Part shown: piece by piece, positions 7,623 through 15,933 of the stretch
How the letters are laid out: each line of letters opens with the position of its first letter
Position numbering within the stretch: position 1 is the first letter of the stretch
Source of the DNA: Lentisalinibacter sp964602525
GTDB taxonomy: Bacteria > Pseudomonadota > Gammaproteobacteria > Steroidobacterales > Woeseiaceae
NCBI GenBank assembly: GCA_964602525.1
Contig: CAZRSA010000001.1
Coordinates: 1 to 64,000 of the forward strand
Reading direction: 5' to 3'
Length of the DNA stretch: 64,000 nucleotides
Notes under the pieces: model-generated
Database searches by the model: none
Seen by the model: only the letters and a program-made list of their open reading frames with translations
What the model was told of the DNA's origin: nothing
Program-made: the position numbers and the translations under genes

Positions 7623-8216
7623 ATGCAAAAGCTCGCCATTGTAATACTGCTTGTCATCGTCGTCCTGATCGCGCTGCTGGCCTGGGCCATCCGCAGCGCC
7701 GATGTGGATTCGGCGGCCGATCAGGTGGCGGCCTACGAGGAGGCGCTGGCCCGCACGGAGGGGCTCGGCCCGGCACCGGGCAGTGAGGCGGAGGCCGCGG
7801 CCATCGAACGGGTGCGCGAATTCTTCGCCGACGTCACCCCGGAGCGGGTGCGGCGCATGGCGCCGGAGGTCTATGCCCCGGACGCCTTCTTCAACGACAC
7901 GCTGAAGACCCTGCGCGGCGCCGACGCCATCGGCGACTATTTCCTGGACACGGCCCGGAACGCCGGCTCCGTGCAGGTGGAGTTCCACGATATCAGCCGC
8001 AGCGGCGACGATTTCTACTTCCGCTGGCGCATGACCATGCGCATCGGCGCGCTGGCCGGCGGCGAGCCGCTGGTCTCCTGGGGCGTCACCCACTTCCGTT
8101 TCGACGACCAGGGCCGCGTGCTGGTCCACCAGGACTTCTGGGACTCCGCCGGCGGCTTCTACGAGCACCTGCCGGTGATAGGCGGCCTGCTGCGGGCCAT
8201 CCGTGCGCGGCTGTGA
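7623..8216 (+). CDS. Membrane-anchored NTF2-like (SnoaL-type) protein
   Basis: A 197-residue protein with one N-terminal transmembrane helix or uncleaved signal (MQKLAIVILLVIVVLIALLA) and a periplasm-facing NTF2-like domain from about residue 60 to 185. The domain has the YAPDAFFND loop and a terminal FDDQGRVLVHQDFWD strand pair typical of SnoaL-like polyketide-cyclase folds. The ATG at 7623 is chosen because GGGAGGAG lies eight bases upstream; an in-frame start at 7563 would put charged residues ahead of the hydrophobic segment. The family has varied small-molecule functions and none can be assigned here. Confidence 0.8.
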   Translation: MQKLAIVILLVIVVLIALLAWAIRSADVDSAADQVAAYEEALARTEGLGPAPGSEAEAAAIERVREFFADVTPERVRRMAPEVYAPDAFFNDTLKTLRGADAIGDYFLDTARNAGSVQVEFHDISRSGDDFYFRWRMTMRIGALAGGEPLVSWGVTHFRFDDQGRVLVHQDFWDSAGGFYEHLPVIGGLLRAIRARL

Positions 8217-8397
8217 CGCTGCCGGGCCGGTCGTCCCCGGGGTCTGCTTGCATGACGGCGGGACTGCGTCTAGAGTCGAAGCGTGTGTCATTCGCGCCGG
8301 CCAGGTTGAAACTTCGGGCGGCCGCGCGAGTCCACAATCGAATCATGGTACCCGACCCTACGGGATTCTCCGGCCCATTCGGCCGTTGGAGTATTGC

Positions 8398-9141
8398 TTG
8401 ACCGGGAGACTCTCTGCCACCGTCGCAGTCGTCCTGGCGGCCCTTGCGTTAGCGGGCTGTTCGAATCAGGTCGCGCTCAGAAAACCCACCCTGCCCGATC
8501 CCCTGCTGAACCAGCTGCCGCTGAAGGTGGCCGTGCGCTACTCGCCGGAGATGTCGAACTACGTCCACGAGGAGGAGGTTCTGGGGCGGCAGAAATGGAC
8601 CATCAACCTGGGCGAGGCCAACAAGCTCGCGTTCCGGCACCTGTTCGGCTCGATGTTCAGCGAGGTCGTGGAGGTCGATGCGGACACGGACGTCGAGGCC
8701 GTGGGCGCGGACGCCCTCATCGAGGCGAGCATCGAGGCATTCGAATTCGCCCTGCCCGCCCAGAGCCGGTCGGATGCCTACACCATCTGGATTCGCTACC
8801 GCCTGCGGATCTTCGACGCCGAGGGTAGCGAGGTCTCCAACTGGCCCATCGCCGCCTACGGCAAGGCGGGCTCCGAGGGCATTTTCAGCGCCGACGAGGC
8901 ACTGGCCCGAGCGGCCGTCCTGGCCATGCGGGACGCCGCCGCCATGATCGGCCTGCGCTTCGCCCGTGAGACCGGACTCGGCGACCCGGGCGGAAGCGCC
9001 GTCCCCGCCAGCGGCGGCGAAGATGCGAAGGAGCGCCTGAATGCGCGTACGGACGAAGAGCCGGCGGCCGCGGAGCCGGCGGACGTGGCAGCCAATACGG
9101 GCAATACGGCCCGGGGGAATTTCACCGATGACCGAGGCTAG
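8398..9141 (+). CDS. Hypothetical lipoprotein
   Basis: A 247-residue protein not recognised as a named family. It begins at a TTG codon: GGAG lies six bases upstream and the frame gives a proper lipoprotein signal (TGRLSATVAVVLA, lipobox ALAGC, Cys about 20). The mature part is acidic, with the motifs LPLKVAVRYSPEM and GQKWT-like strands near the start and an AVLAMRDAAAMIGLRF helix. From about residue 200 the tail is rich in Ala, Glu and Pro and may be disordered. Its 3' end overlaps the next lipoprotein gene by 14 bp, so the two probably act together in the envelope. Confidence 0.7.
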   Translation: MTGRLSATVAVVLAALALAGCSNQVALRKPTLPDPLLNQLPLKVAVRYSPEMSNYVHEEEVLGRQKWTINLGEANKLAFRHLFGSMFSEVVEVDADTDVEAVGADALIEASIEAFEFALPAQSRSDAYTIWIRYRLRIFDAEGSEVSNWPIAAYGKAGSEGIFSADEALARAAVLAMRDAAAMIGLRFARETGLGDPGGSAVPASGGEDAKERLNARTDEEPAAAEPADVAANTGNTARGNFTDDRG

Positions 9142-9835
9142 GAGAAAGGCGCCCGCACGCACGGGCCCGGGCCGCATGCTGGTGCTGGGGATTGCGGGGA
9201 CGGCAGTCCTGCTGGGCGGATGCGTGACGGCCCGGTTTGAACAGGAAAAGAGCGCTGCCACCGGCATCATGGACGGCGAGGCGGTGGTTGTCATGGCGCG
9301 CAGTTATCACCTGGGCAACGAGACCGAACGCGGCTTCACCGACTGCGTGGGCGACGCGCTGGGCAACGGCCGCGAGGGCCTGGCCGTGATGCCGGACGAG
9401 CAGTTCGTGGACGCGCTGTTCCCCTGGCTCGAGCCCCGTACGGCCCCGGCCGAGACCAAGGCGCTGCAGCGCTTCATGCAACGTCCCGGCGTCCGCGACC
9501 GCATCCGCGACAGCGGCGTGCGCTACATCGTCTGGCTGGACGGCGACACCGAGCGCACCGGCGGTGGCGGCAGCCTGTCCTGCGCGGCGGGCCCGGGCGG
9601 CGGCGGCTGCTTCGGCTTCGCCTGGTGGGAGAACGAGGCCAACTACGAGGCCTCCATCTGGGACCTGAAGGAGCTGAAGTCCGCGGGCTCCGTCAGGGCG
9701 GACGTCTCGGGCACCTCCTATCTGCCTGCCATCGTCATCCCGGTACCGCTCATCGCGCGCACCAAGACCGCGGCCTGCAAGAATCTCGCGGACCGGCTGC
9801 GGACCTTCATCGCCGACACGGGAACCACCGGCTGA
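9128..9835 (+). CDS. Hypothetical lipoprotein (paired with upstream lipoprotein)
   Basis: A 235-residue protein of unknown family. The ATG at 9128 follows GGGGGAA and gives a lipoprotein signal with lipobox LLGGC at about Cys32. The mature region contains VVVMARSYHL, the pair VRYIVWLDGDT and SCAAGPGGGGCFGF, where two cysteines flank a glycine run, and a WWENEANYEASIWDLK stretch suggesting a beta-sandwich. Near the end a lone cysteine (TAACKN) precedes a terminal helix. It overlaps the preceding gene, consistent with a two-gene envelope operon. Confidence 0.7.
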   Translation: MTEARRKAPARTGPGRMLVLGIAGTAVLLGGCVTARFEQEKSAATGIMDGEAVVVMARSYHLGNETERGFTDCVGDALGNGREGLAVMPDEQFVDALFPWLEPRTAPAETKALQRFMQRPGVRDRIRDSGVRYIVWLDGDTERTGGGGSLSCAAGPGGGGCFGFAWWENEANYEASIWDLKELKSAGSVRADVSGTSYLPAIVIPVPLIARTKTAACKNLADRLRTFIADTGTTG

Positions 9836-9886
9836 GCCTGTCGACCGCATCCGGAAGACCGCCTGCGCCGAACAGCAGTGCGGTCG

Positions 9887-10435
9887 ATGGATAAAGCCGG
9901 AAGCGCCCTCGTGCTGATCAATTTCCTCTTTTTCAACGCGTGCTGGTTCGCGCTGGTGCTGGGTGCCGCCAACGGCATCGTCTGGCCCGGCATCCTGCTC
10001 GCCGCCGCGTTTCTCGCCTGGGAGTTCTACCGCCAGTCCTCCCGGGGGCGCCTGCTGGCGCTGTGCCTCGCCGCCCTGTCTGCGGGTCTGGTGGTCGACG
10101 GCGCCTTCGTCGCGCTGGGAGTACTGGACTACGCCACTCCCTGGGGTCCGCTGGCGCCGGCCTGGATTCTGACGCTGTGGGTGGTGTTCGCACTGACCCT
10201 GCGCGGCTGCCTGGCGTGGCTGCGGGGACGCTACCGGCTGGCCGCGCTGTTCGGCGCCATCGGCCAGCCGCTGTCGTTCACCGCAGGCACGAAGCTGGGC
10301 GCAGCCTCCTTCCCGGGCGAGACCAGCCTCCTCATCCTGGGCGCGGTCTGGGCCCTGGTGACGCCGCTGCTGGTCTGGTTCGCCCACGCCGCACCGCTGC
10401 CCGCGGTGCTGCGCAGCGCCGACGAGGCCGCCTGA
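9887..10435 (+). CDS. DUF2878 family inner-membrane protein
   Basis: A 182-residue polytopic membrane protein with about six hydrophobic segments, matching the DUF2878 family. It opens with INFLFFNACWFALVLGA and has an ATPWGPLAPAWILTLWVVFA helix in the middle. The start may be the ATG at 9887 or the GTG at 9878; neither has a strong ribosome site. The stop overlaps the ATG of the methyltransferase gene (TGATG). DUF2878 genes are often found beside fatty-acid methyltransferase genes, which suggests a role in lipid modification at the inner membrane (inference). Confidence 0.82.
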   Translation: MDKAGSALVLINFLFFNACWFALVLGAANGIVWPGILLAAAFLAWEFYRQSSRGRLLALCLAALSAGLVVDGAFVALGVLDYATPWGPLAPAWILTLWVVFALTLRGCLAWLRGRYRLAALFGAIGQPLSFTAGTKLGAASFPGETSLLILGAVWALVTPLLVWFAHAAPLPAVLRSADEAA

Positions 10436-11469
10436 TGGCGGGGCCGATCGAGTGGGCCGAGCGCGGCCTGGTGCCCGATTCGCTCATCCGAGTGGGCATT
10501 CGTCAGCGGCTGGCGAGGCAGCTGGCCAGGGAGCGGCTGACGGACGCCGACGCCCAGGATGCGCGCTTTCGGCTGCGTATCGAGGAACTCTCGGAGGGTC
10601 CGGTGGCGGTACACACCGACGCCGCCAACGAGCAGCACTACGAGGTGCCGCCCGAGTTTTTCCGGCTCTGCCTGGGCCGGCACCGCAAGTACAGCTGCGG
10701 CTACTGGGACGAGACGACGACCACGCTGGACGACTCCGAGGCGCGCATGCTCGCCCTCACCGTCGAGCGCGCCCGCCTGGAGGACGGCCAGCGCATCCTG
10801 GAACTCGGCTGCGGCTGGGGCTCACTGTCGCTGTGGATGGCGGAACACCTGCCGAAGGCGGAAATCCTCTGCGCCTCCAACTCGGCTCCGCAGCGCGAGA
10901 CCATACTGGCACTGGCCCGCGAACGCGGCCTCGCCAACCTCGACGTGGTCACCGCCGACATGCGCGAGTTCGACGCCGGCGAGACCTTCGACCGCATCGT
11001 CTCCGTGGAGATGTTCGAGCACATGAGCAACTACCGGGAACTGATGCGGCGGGTCGCCGGCTGGCTGCGTCCCGGTGGGCAGCTGTTCGTCCATCACTTC
11101 TGTCATCGCGAGTTGCTCTACCCCTTCGAGGCCGAGGACGAGTCCAACTGGATGGCGCGGCATTTCTTCACCGGCGGTATCATGCCCTCGGCGGATACCC
11201 TGCTGCATTTTCAGGAGGAGCTGCGCCTGGACGAGCGCTGGCTGGTGGGCGGCCGCCATTACGAGCGCACCTGCAACACGTGGCTGGCGAAGCTCGACGC
11301 ACACCGGGACGAGGCTCTCGCCATCCTGGGCGAGAACCTCGACGAGCGCGAGTCCCGCATCTGGCTGCAGCGCTGGCGCATCTTCTACATGGCCTGCGCC
11401 GAGCTGTTCGGCTACGGCGACGGCCGCCAGTGGCTGGTGGGTCATTACCGCTTCCGCCGCCCGGAATGA
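10435..11469 (+). CDS. SAM-dependent methyltransferase, cyclopropane-fatty-acid-synthase / coclaurine N-methyltransferase-like
   Basis: A 344-residue class I methyltransferase of the CFA-synthase superfamily. Motif I LELGCGWGSLSLWMAE begins near residue 122, after the family's YEVPPEFF and KYSCGYW segments. VSVEMFEHM and HHFCHREL follow, and a C-terminal region of about 80 residues ends with HYRFRRPE. It most resembles the branch that includes plant coclaurine N-methyltransferases and their bacterial homologues rather than canonical Cfa, because the N-terminal lipid-binding domain of Cfa is missing. The acceptor is therefore uncertain: a lipid or a small amine. It is translationally coupled to the DUF2878 gene. 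Confidence 0.85.
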   Translation: MAGPIEWAERGLVPDSLIRVGIRQRLARQLARERLTDADAQDARFRLRIEELSEGPVAVHTDAANEQHYEVPPEFFRLCLGRHRKYSCGYWDETTTTLDDSEARMLALTVERARLEDGQRILELGCGWGSLSLWMAEHLPKAEILCASNSAPQRETILALARERGLANLDVVTADMREFDAGETFDRIVSVEMFEHMSNYRELMRRVAGWLRPGGQLFVHHFCHRELLYPFEAEDESNWMARHFFTGGIMPSADTLLHFQEELRLDERWLVGGRHYERTCNTWLAKLDAHRDEALAILGENLDERESRIWLQRWRIFYMACAELFGYGDGRQWLVGHYRFRRPE

Positions 11470-11492
11470 AAAACGGGCCCCGCAGGGCCCGT
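11468..11492 (-). terminator. Rho-independent terminator of the LysM/dodecin operon
   Basis: The 8-bp stem ACGGGCCC/GGGCCCGT (11473-11480 and 11485-11492) with a CGCA loop is followed on the minus strand by TTTTTC. It overlaps the stop of the convergent methyltransferase gene and may slow transcription from both sides. Confidence 0.85.
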
Positions 11493-11514
11493 GGGAATAC
11501 CCGGTGACAGGCGC

Positions 11515-11979
11515 TCAGCCGAGCGGTATGCGGATGCGCTGACCGGGATAGATCTTGTCCGGGTCCTCGATCACCTCCCGGTTCGCCTCGAAGATGCGCG
11601 GATATTGCATCGCATCCCCGTAGTACTGTCGGGCGATCTTGCCGAGCGTGTCGCCGGAACGGATGGTGTAGAACTCCACCGGCTCCTCGGCAGGCTCCGC
11701 CTTTTCCCCGCCACTGCCTTCCGGCGGCCGGATCGTCATCTTGTTGGCATAGACGTCGATAACGCCCTCGACGTTGCCCGCGAGCAGCACGCACTTCTGC
11801 ATGGCGGCGCCGGACTCGCACTCGCCGGCCAGGCCCACGACGCCCTGATCGAACTCCACCTCGAGATCACGGACGCCCGGATTGTTCTGCAGGATCAGCT
11901 CCTTGATCTTCTCCGCGGCCTCCTCGTCCTTGTTGAAGATGCGCCGTCCGATGTCCTTGGCGAAACCCAATAGATCCAT
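11515..11979 (-). CDS. Kbp (YgaU)-like BON/LysM protein
   Basis: A 154-residue soluble protein similar along its length to E. coli Kbp/YgaU, the cytoplasmic K+-binding protein. It starts MDLLGFAKDIG, carries a BON-like domain (about 25-85, ending VIDVYANKM), a short acidic linker and a C-terminal LysM domain (about 103-153) with YTIRSGDTLGKIARQYYG and KIYPGQRIRIP. No signal peptide is present, as for E. coli Kbp. AAGGAG sits eight bases before the ATG. The dodecin gene lies 66 bp upstream on the same strand, and a terminator follows. A K+-binding role is by homology only. Confidence 0.9.
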   Translation of the reverse strand: MDLLGFAKDIGRRIFNKDEEAAEKIKELILQNNPGVRDLEVEFDQGVVGLAGECESGAAMQKCVLLAGNVEGVIDVYANKMTIRPPEGSGGEKAEPAEEPVEFYTIRSGDTLGKIARQYYGDAMQYPRIFEANREVIEDPDKIYPGQRIRIPLG

Positions 11980-12045
11980 TTTCTTTCTCCTTGTTGCGCC
12001 GGGCCCGGTAAACGGAGCCGGCGGCCATGGGTCGACTGTCCGTAC

Positions 12046-12249
12046 TCAGCCCTTCAGGACGAAGGTGACCTTCATGTTGACGCGGTATTCCCTGATCTTG
12101 CCCTTATCGCAGACCACCTTCATGTCCTGGATCCAGGCGCCCTCGACGTTGTCCAGGGTCTCGTTAGCCCGTGCTATGCCCTTCTCGATCGCATCCTCGA
12201 AGTTCTTGTCCGATGCAGCCGTGATCTCGGTAACTCTTGCTACGCTCAT
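12046..12249 (-). CDS. Dodecin family flavin-binding protein
   Basis: A 67-residue protein with the full dodecin fold: MSVARVTEIT, then SDKNFEDAIEKGIARANETL (the single helix), GAWIQDMKV and REYRVNMKVTFVL strands. Dodecins form hollow 12-subunit shells that store or buffer flavins or their breakdown product lumichrome. The ATG at 12249 has GGAG just upstream; a longer reading from 12348 is rejected. It leads a two-gene unit with the Kbp-like gene. Confidence 0.93.
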   Translation of the reverse strand: MSVARVTEITAASDKNFEDAIEKGIARANETLDNVEGAWIQDMKVVCDKGKIREYRVNMKVTFVLKG

Positions 12250-12357
12250 TTTTTTCTCCTTCTGGCGAAACGGCGGCCCCGGCCCCGGCGGGATTACCGG
12301 GCCGCGGCGGCGGGGCGCGGCCCCGCCGGCTGCCCTGTGCGCTACCACCGTTTAGCG

Positions 12358-12363
12358 CATAAT
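12358..12363 (+). promoter_or_regulatory. Candidate -10 element placed for a leaderless M61-like mRNA
   Basis: CATAAT ends seven bases before the ATG at 12371 and no Shine-Dalgarno is visible, so transcription would start at or beside the start codon. No clear -35 is seen. Confidence 0.4.
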
Positions 12364-12370
12364 ACGCAGA

Positions 12371-13633
12371 ATGCGCCGCACCTGCCTCACACTGCTCGCC
12401 TGCCTTGCGCTGGGCGCCTGCCGGGTCGCCGGCGAGGCGGCCGCCGCCCCGGCCCCGGAGGAACTCACCTATCGGCTGCACTACGAGCTGGCCCTCGAGC
12501 CATTACGGGGGGTGGCGGTCGCCTCCGTCACCCTCGAGCAATCGCGTCACCTGCTCCGCGAGGCTCGCTTCAGCCTCTCGGGGCAGCGCTGGACGGGATT
12601 CACGGGCGAGGGTGAGATAGAGCGGCGCGACGGCAAGCTCGTCTGGCGCCCGCCGGAGAGCGGCGGGACCCTGCGCTGGCGGGTCGCCCTGGTCCACGCC
12701 CGCGGCGATGCCTACGATGCCCGGCTCGGGGCGGACTGGGCCGTCTTCCGCGGCGAGGACGCGTTCCCGGCCGCCGCGACCCGGACGCTGACAGGCGCCG
12801 TCTCGCGGAGCACGCTCGGCATCGATGCGCCCCGCGGCTGGTCCGTGGTCACACCCTATGACGAGGAGGACGGACGCTTCATCGTGCTGAATCCGGAGCG
12901 GCGCTTCGACCGGCCCACCGGCTGGATGGTGGCCGGCGACCTCGGCGTGCGCAGAGACACTATCGCGGGGGTGAGCGTGGCGGTGGCGGGACCCGTAGAC
13001 CAGGGCATCCGCCGCATCGACGCACTGGCATTACTCAACTGGACGCTGCCGGAGGTGGTGCGTCTGGTTCCCGACTTTCCCGGACGCCTTACGGTGGTTT
13101 CCGCCGGCGACCCCATGTGGCGCGGGGCCCTGTCCGCGCCGGACTCGCTCTATGTCCACGCCGACCGGCCGCTCATCAGCGGGAACGGCACGAGCACCCT
13201 GCTGCACGAACTCATGCACATCGCCCTGGGCCGCGACACGGCACACGGCGACGACTGGATACTGGAGGGGCTGGCCGAGTATTACAGCGTGGAGATCCTG
13301 CGCCGCACGGGCACGGTGACGCCGAAGCGCAACCGCGCGACCCTGGCTGACCTGGCCCGCTGGGGCGAGGAATCCGACGGCCTGCGCCGTCGCCATTCCA
13401 CCGGCGCAACCACCGCGCGGGCGGCCGGCGTCTTCCGGGAACTCGACCGGGAGATCCGTGAGCGGACCGGCGGAGACGGCAGCCTGGACGAGGTGCTCCG
13501 GCGCCTCGCGGGGGGCGACGGCCCGCTGGATCTCGACGAGCTGCGCACGGCGGCCGGGGCGGTCATTGGCGCGCCGTCCCGCGTGCTCGTGTCGAAGGAG
13601 TTCCGGGAGGCACTGGGGGACCCGGCCGGATGA
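12371..13633 (+). CDS. M61-like zinc metallopeptidase lipoprotein
   Basis: A 420-residue envelope protein with a lipoprotein signal (lipobox LGAC, Cys17), a beta-rich N-terminal half and a gluzincin-type peptidase core. The zinc motif HELMH is at about 279-283 and is followed by WILEGLAEYY, whose first Glu is the likely third ligand, as in M1/M61 aminopeptidases. The spacing between motif and Glu (15 residues) is shorter than the usual 18. The C-terminal 120 residues are helical and Arg/Asp rich. Substrate unknown. It is divergent from the dodecin gene and may be translated from a leaderless message. Confidence 0.78.
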   Translation: MRRTCLTLLACLALGACRVAGEAAAAPAPEELTYRLHYELALEPLRGVAVASVTLEQSRHLLREARFSLSGQRWTGFTGEGEIERRDGKLVWRPPESGGTLRWRVALVHARGDAYDARLGADWAVFRGEDAFPAAATRTLTGAVSRSTLGIDAPRGWSVVTPYDEEDGRFIVLNPERRFDRPTGWMVAGDLGVRRDTIAGVSVAVAGPVDQGIRRIDALALLNWTLPEVVRLVPDFPGRLTVVSAGDPMWRGALSAPDSLYVHADRPLISGNGTSTLLHELMHIALGRDTAHGDDWILEGLAEYYSVEILRRTGTVTPKRNRATLADLARWGEESDGLRRRHSTGATTARAAGVFRELDREIRERTGGDGSLDEVLRRLAGGDGPLDLDELRTAAGAVIGAPSRVLVSKEFREALGDPAG

Positions 13634-13718
13634 TTCGCCGGAGCGGTGTAGTACCGGACAGCAGCCGCCGGGGAGACCGAGCTCACCCCGACGCCGCGTC
13701 CGCGGAACCGGCGACGGA

Positions 13719-15785
13719 CTAGCGCTCGCCGCCCCGTCGGTCGCCGCCGAACCCCTCGCCCGCGCCCAGGTGGCGCTCGAACCAGTCGAGGATGAGCCGC
13801 AGGCGCTCCACCCGCTTCGACGGCGCCCCGTCCCTGGACAGCCCGTGGCTTTCCCCCGGCATGACCACCAGCTCCGCCGGCTTGCCGAGCTGCTTCAAGG
13901 CGGTGTAGTACTGCAGACCCTGCTCAAGCGGTGTGCGGAAGTCGTCGTCGCTGTGGATGATCTGCACCGGCGTCGTGACCCGATCCACCAGCATCAGCGG
14001 CGAGCGCGCCAGGTAGTCGTCCGGCTCGCGCCAGGGGTAGTCCCGGAACCAGCGCGCAGTGACGTAGCGGTTGATGTCGCTGGTGCCGACGAAGCTCAGC
14101 CAGTTGGTCACCGAACGATGGGCCGAGGCAGCCCGGAAGCGCTCCGTCTGCCCCACCACCCAGGCGGTCAGCAGGCCGCCGCCGCTGCCGCCGGCGACGC
14201 CGAGGCGCCCGGCATCGATGTATTCGCGCTCCGCCACCGCGTCCACCACGGCCATCAGGTCGCGAAAGTCGTCGCCCGGGTAGCGGTACTGGATGACGTT
14301 GCCGAAGACCTCGCCGTAGCCCGTGCTGCCCCGGGGGTTGGCGATCAGCACGAAGTAGCCCGCCGAGGCCAGCACCTGGAACTCGTGGAAGAAATTGGTC
14401 CCGTACATGGAGTGCGGACCGCCGTGGATGTAGAGGACCAGCGGGTGGCGTTCTCGCATGTCGAAGCGCGGCGGTTTGATCAGCCAGGCCTGGATGGGCG
14501 TGCCGTCGAAGGAGCCGACCCTGAGTTCCTCGTACTCCGCGAAGCGGGGGTACTCGAGGAAGGCAGCGTTCAGCGAGGTGCGTTGGCGCCAGCCGCCGCG
14601 CAGCGCCCGCTCCGGGGGGAAGGTCACGATCTGCGGCGGGAAGTCCGGCCGGCTGTACACGGCGGCGATGCGGCCGTCGGCCGCCACGTCGAACTCGCGG
14701 ATGTCGCCCTCGTCGAAGTCGGTGACCGGCGTGACGATGGCATCCTCGAGCGCCACCCGCATGAGCTGTACGCGGCCCTCCACTGCGGACGTGAAGTAGA
14801 GGCTGCCGCTGTCGGCCGACCAGGCGAGCCGCCGCGCAGGGCCGAACGGCGGGTTGACGTCGCCGGCCATCGCATCGGCGACCCCGGCCGGCCACTCCGC
14901 GGTGAGGTTGCGCCGGTCGCTGCCGTCCGGGCGCATCACCCAGAGCTCGTCCGGGCGGTAACTGACCGGCGGCTTCTCGTCGTCGAAACCGGTCCAGGCG
15001 ATCCAGCTGCCGTCCGGCGACGGCAGCGGGTCGTCGTCCGGGCCGTAGCGCTCGGTAACGGCCCGGACCGTGCCGCTGCCGTCGGCGGCCACCGCGTACA
15101 CTTCCGTGTCGCCCAGCGCCAGCGCCTGCTCCGAATCCAGGGCGGCGCTGAAGTAGATCGTGCTGCCGTCGCCGCTCCAGGCCGGCACCCCGGCGCCGAA
15201 CTCGTGCCCGGTGAGCCACAACGGTTCCGCGCGCGGCCGCTCCGCGGATACCACAGCCAGCTGTGCGGCCCCCGGCCGCCGGTAGCCCTCCCGGCCGTCC
15301 CGGCGAGTGAGCAGGCGGTCGGTGACGTAGGCCGCATCCCGGTCGGGCTCGGCGGCCGGCCGTGCCAGAATCGCGATGCGGCGGCTGTCCGGCGCCCAGG
15401 CGAAGGCCCGCACGCCGCCTTCCACGGCGGTCACCTGCAAGGCATCGCCGCCCCCCGCACGCAGTACATGGACCTGCGGGTTTCCATCCCGCCCGGACAG
15501 GAACGCCAGCATGCCGCCGTCCGGCGACCAGGCCGGCGCATAATCGGCCGCGGCGTCCGCGGTCAGACGGCGCTCTCCCGCATCCCCGACCAGCCAGAGG
15601 TCCGCCTCGTAAGTATCGGACCCGGCGTCGGTGGCGAACCGGGTGTAGACCAGTCCGTCTCCTTCGGGCGCGTAGCGGGGACTGCCCGCGTATTCCCATT
15701 CCAGCAGGGATTCCTCGGTGAGCGGCGCCGCCGCCAGCGGCGGGCAGGCGGCCAGCAGGAGAGCGACCGGCAACAGGGTCTTCAT
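13719..15785 (-). CDS. S9 family (prolyl oligopeptidase / dipeptidyl peptidase-like) serine peptidase, secreted
   Basis: A 688-residue periplasmic peptidase. A signal peptide (MKTLLPVALLLAACPPLAAA) precedes a beta-propeller of PD40-type repeats such as YAPAWSPDGG (about 30-400). The alpha/beta-hydrolase domain follows, with the nucleophile elbow GGSGGG (Ser about 534), the Asp in HSDDDF (about 615) and the His in GESHGL (about 648). The family cuts short peptides, often after proline. The start at 15785 is preferred because it gives the best signal peptide; an in-frame ATG at 15809 is possible and neither has a strong ribosome site. It is divergent from the AAA+ ATPase gene. Confidence 0.92.
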   Translation of the reverse strand: MKTLLPVALLLAACPPLAAAPLTEESLLEWEYAGSPRYAPEGDGLVYTRFATDAGSDTYEADLWLVGDAGERRLTADAAADYAPAWSPDGGMLAFLSGRDGNPQVHVLRAGGGDALQVTAVEGGVRAFAWAPDSRRIAILARPAAEPDRDAAYVTDRLLTRRDGREGYRRPGAAQLAVVSAERPRAEPLWLTGHEFGAGVPAWSGDGSTIYFSAALDSEQALALGDTEVYAVAADGSGTVRAVTERYGPDDDPLPSPDGSWIAWTGFDDEKPPVSYRPDELWVMRPDGSDRRNLTAEWPAGVADAMAGDVNPPFGPARRLAWSADSGSLYFTSAVEGRVQLMRVALEDAIVTPVTDFDEGDIREFDVAADGRIAAVYSRPDFPPQIVTFPPERALRGGWRQRTSLNAAFLEYPRFAEYEELRVGSFDGTPIQAWLIKPPRFDMRERHPLVLYIHGGPHSMYGTNFFHEFQVLASAGYFVLIANPRGSTGYGEVFGNVIQYRYPGDDFRDLMAVVDAVAEREYIDAGRLGVAGGSGGGLLTAWVVGQTERFRAASAHRSVTNWLSFVGTSDINRYVTARWFRDYPWREPDDYLARSPLMLVDRVTTPVQIIHSDDDFRTPLEQGLQYYTALKQLGKPAELVVMPGESHGLSRDGAPSKRVERLRLILDWFERHLGAGEGFGGDRRGGER

Positions 15786-15933
15786 GGGGGGCACGGGAAG
15801 GCAGGTCATCACGGTCCGGATTCTAGCAGCAGGCGGCGGAATGCTGTGACGTGACCTGGCGCAAGCCCCGCCGGCGCCGGATCGTCTAGGATGTGGCCGC
15901 AACTGGTGGCGACCAAGCGGGCAGCGGCCGAAG

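Noticed and set aside
13458..15854. 798-codon open frame antisense to the S9 peptidase
   Set aside because: The minus strand has a signal peptide, propeller and catalytic triad; this frame shows no recognisable protein features.
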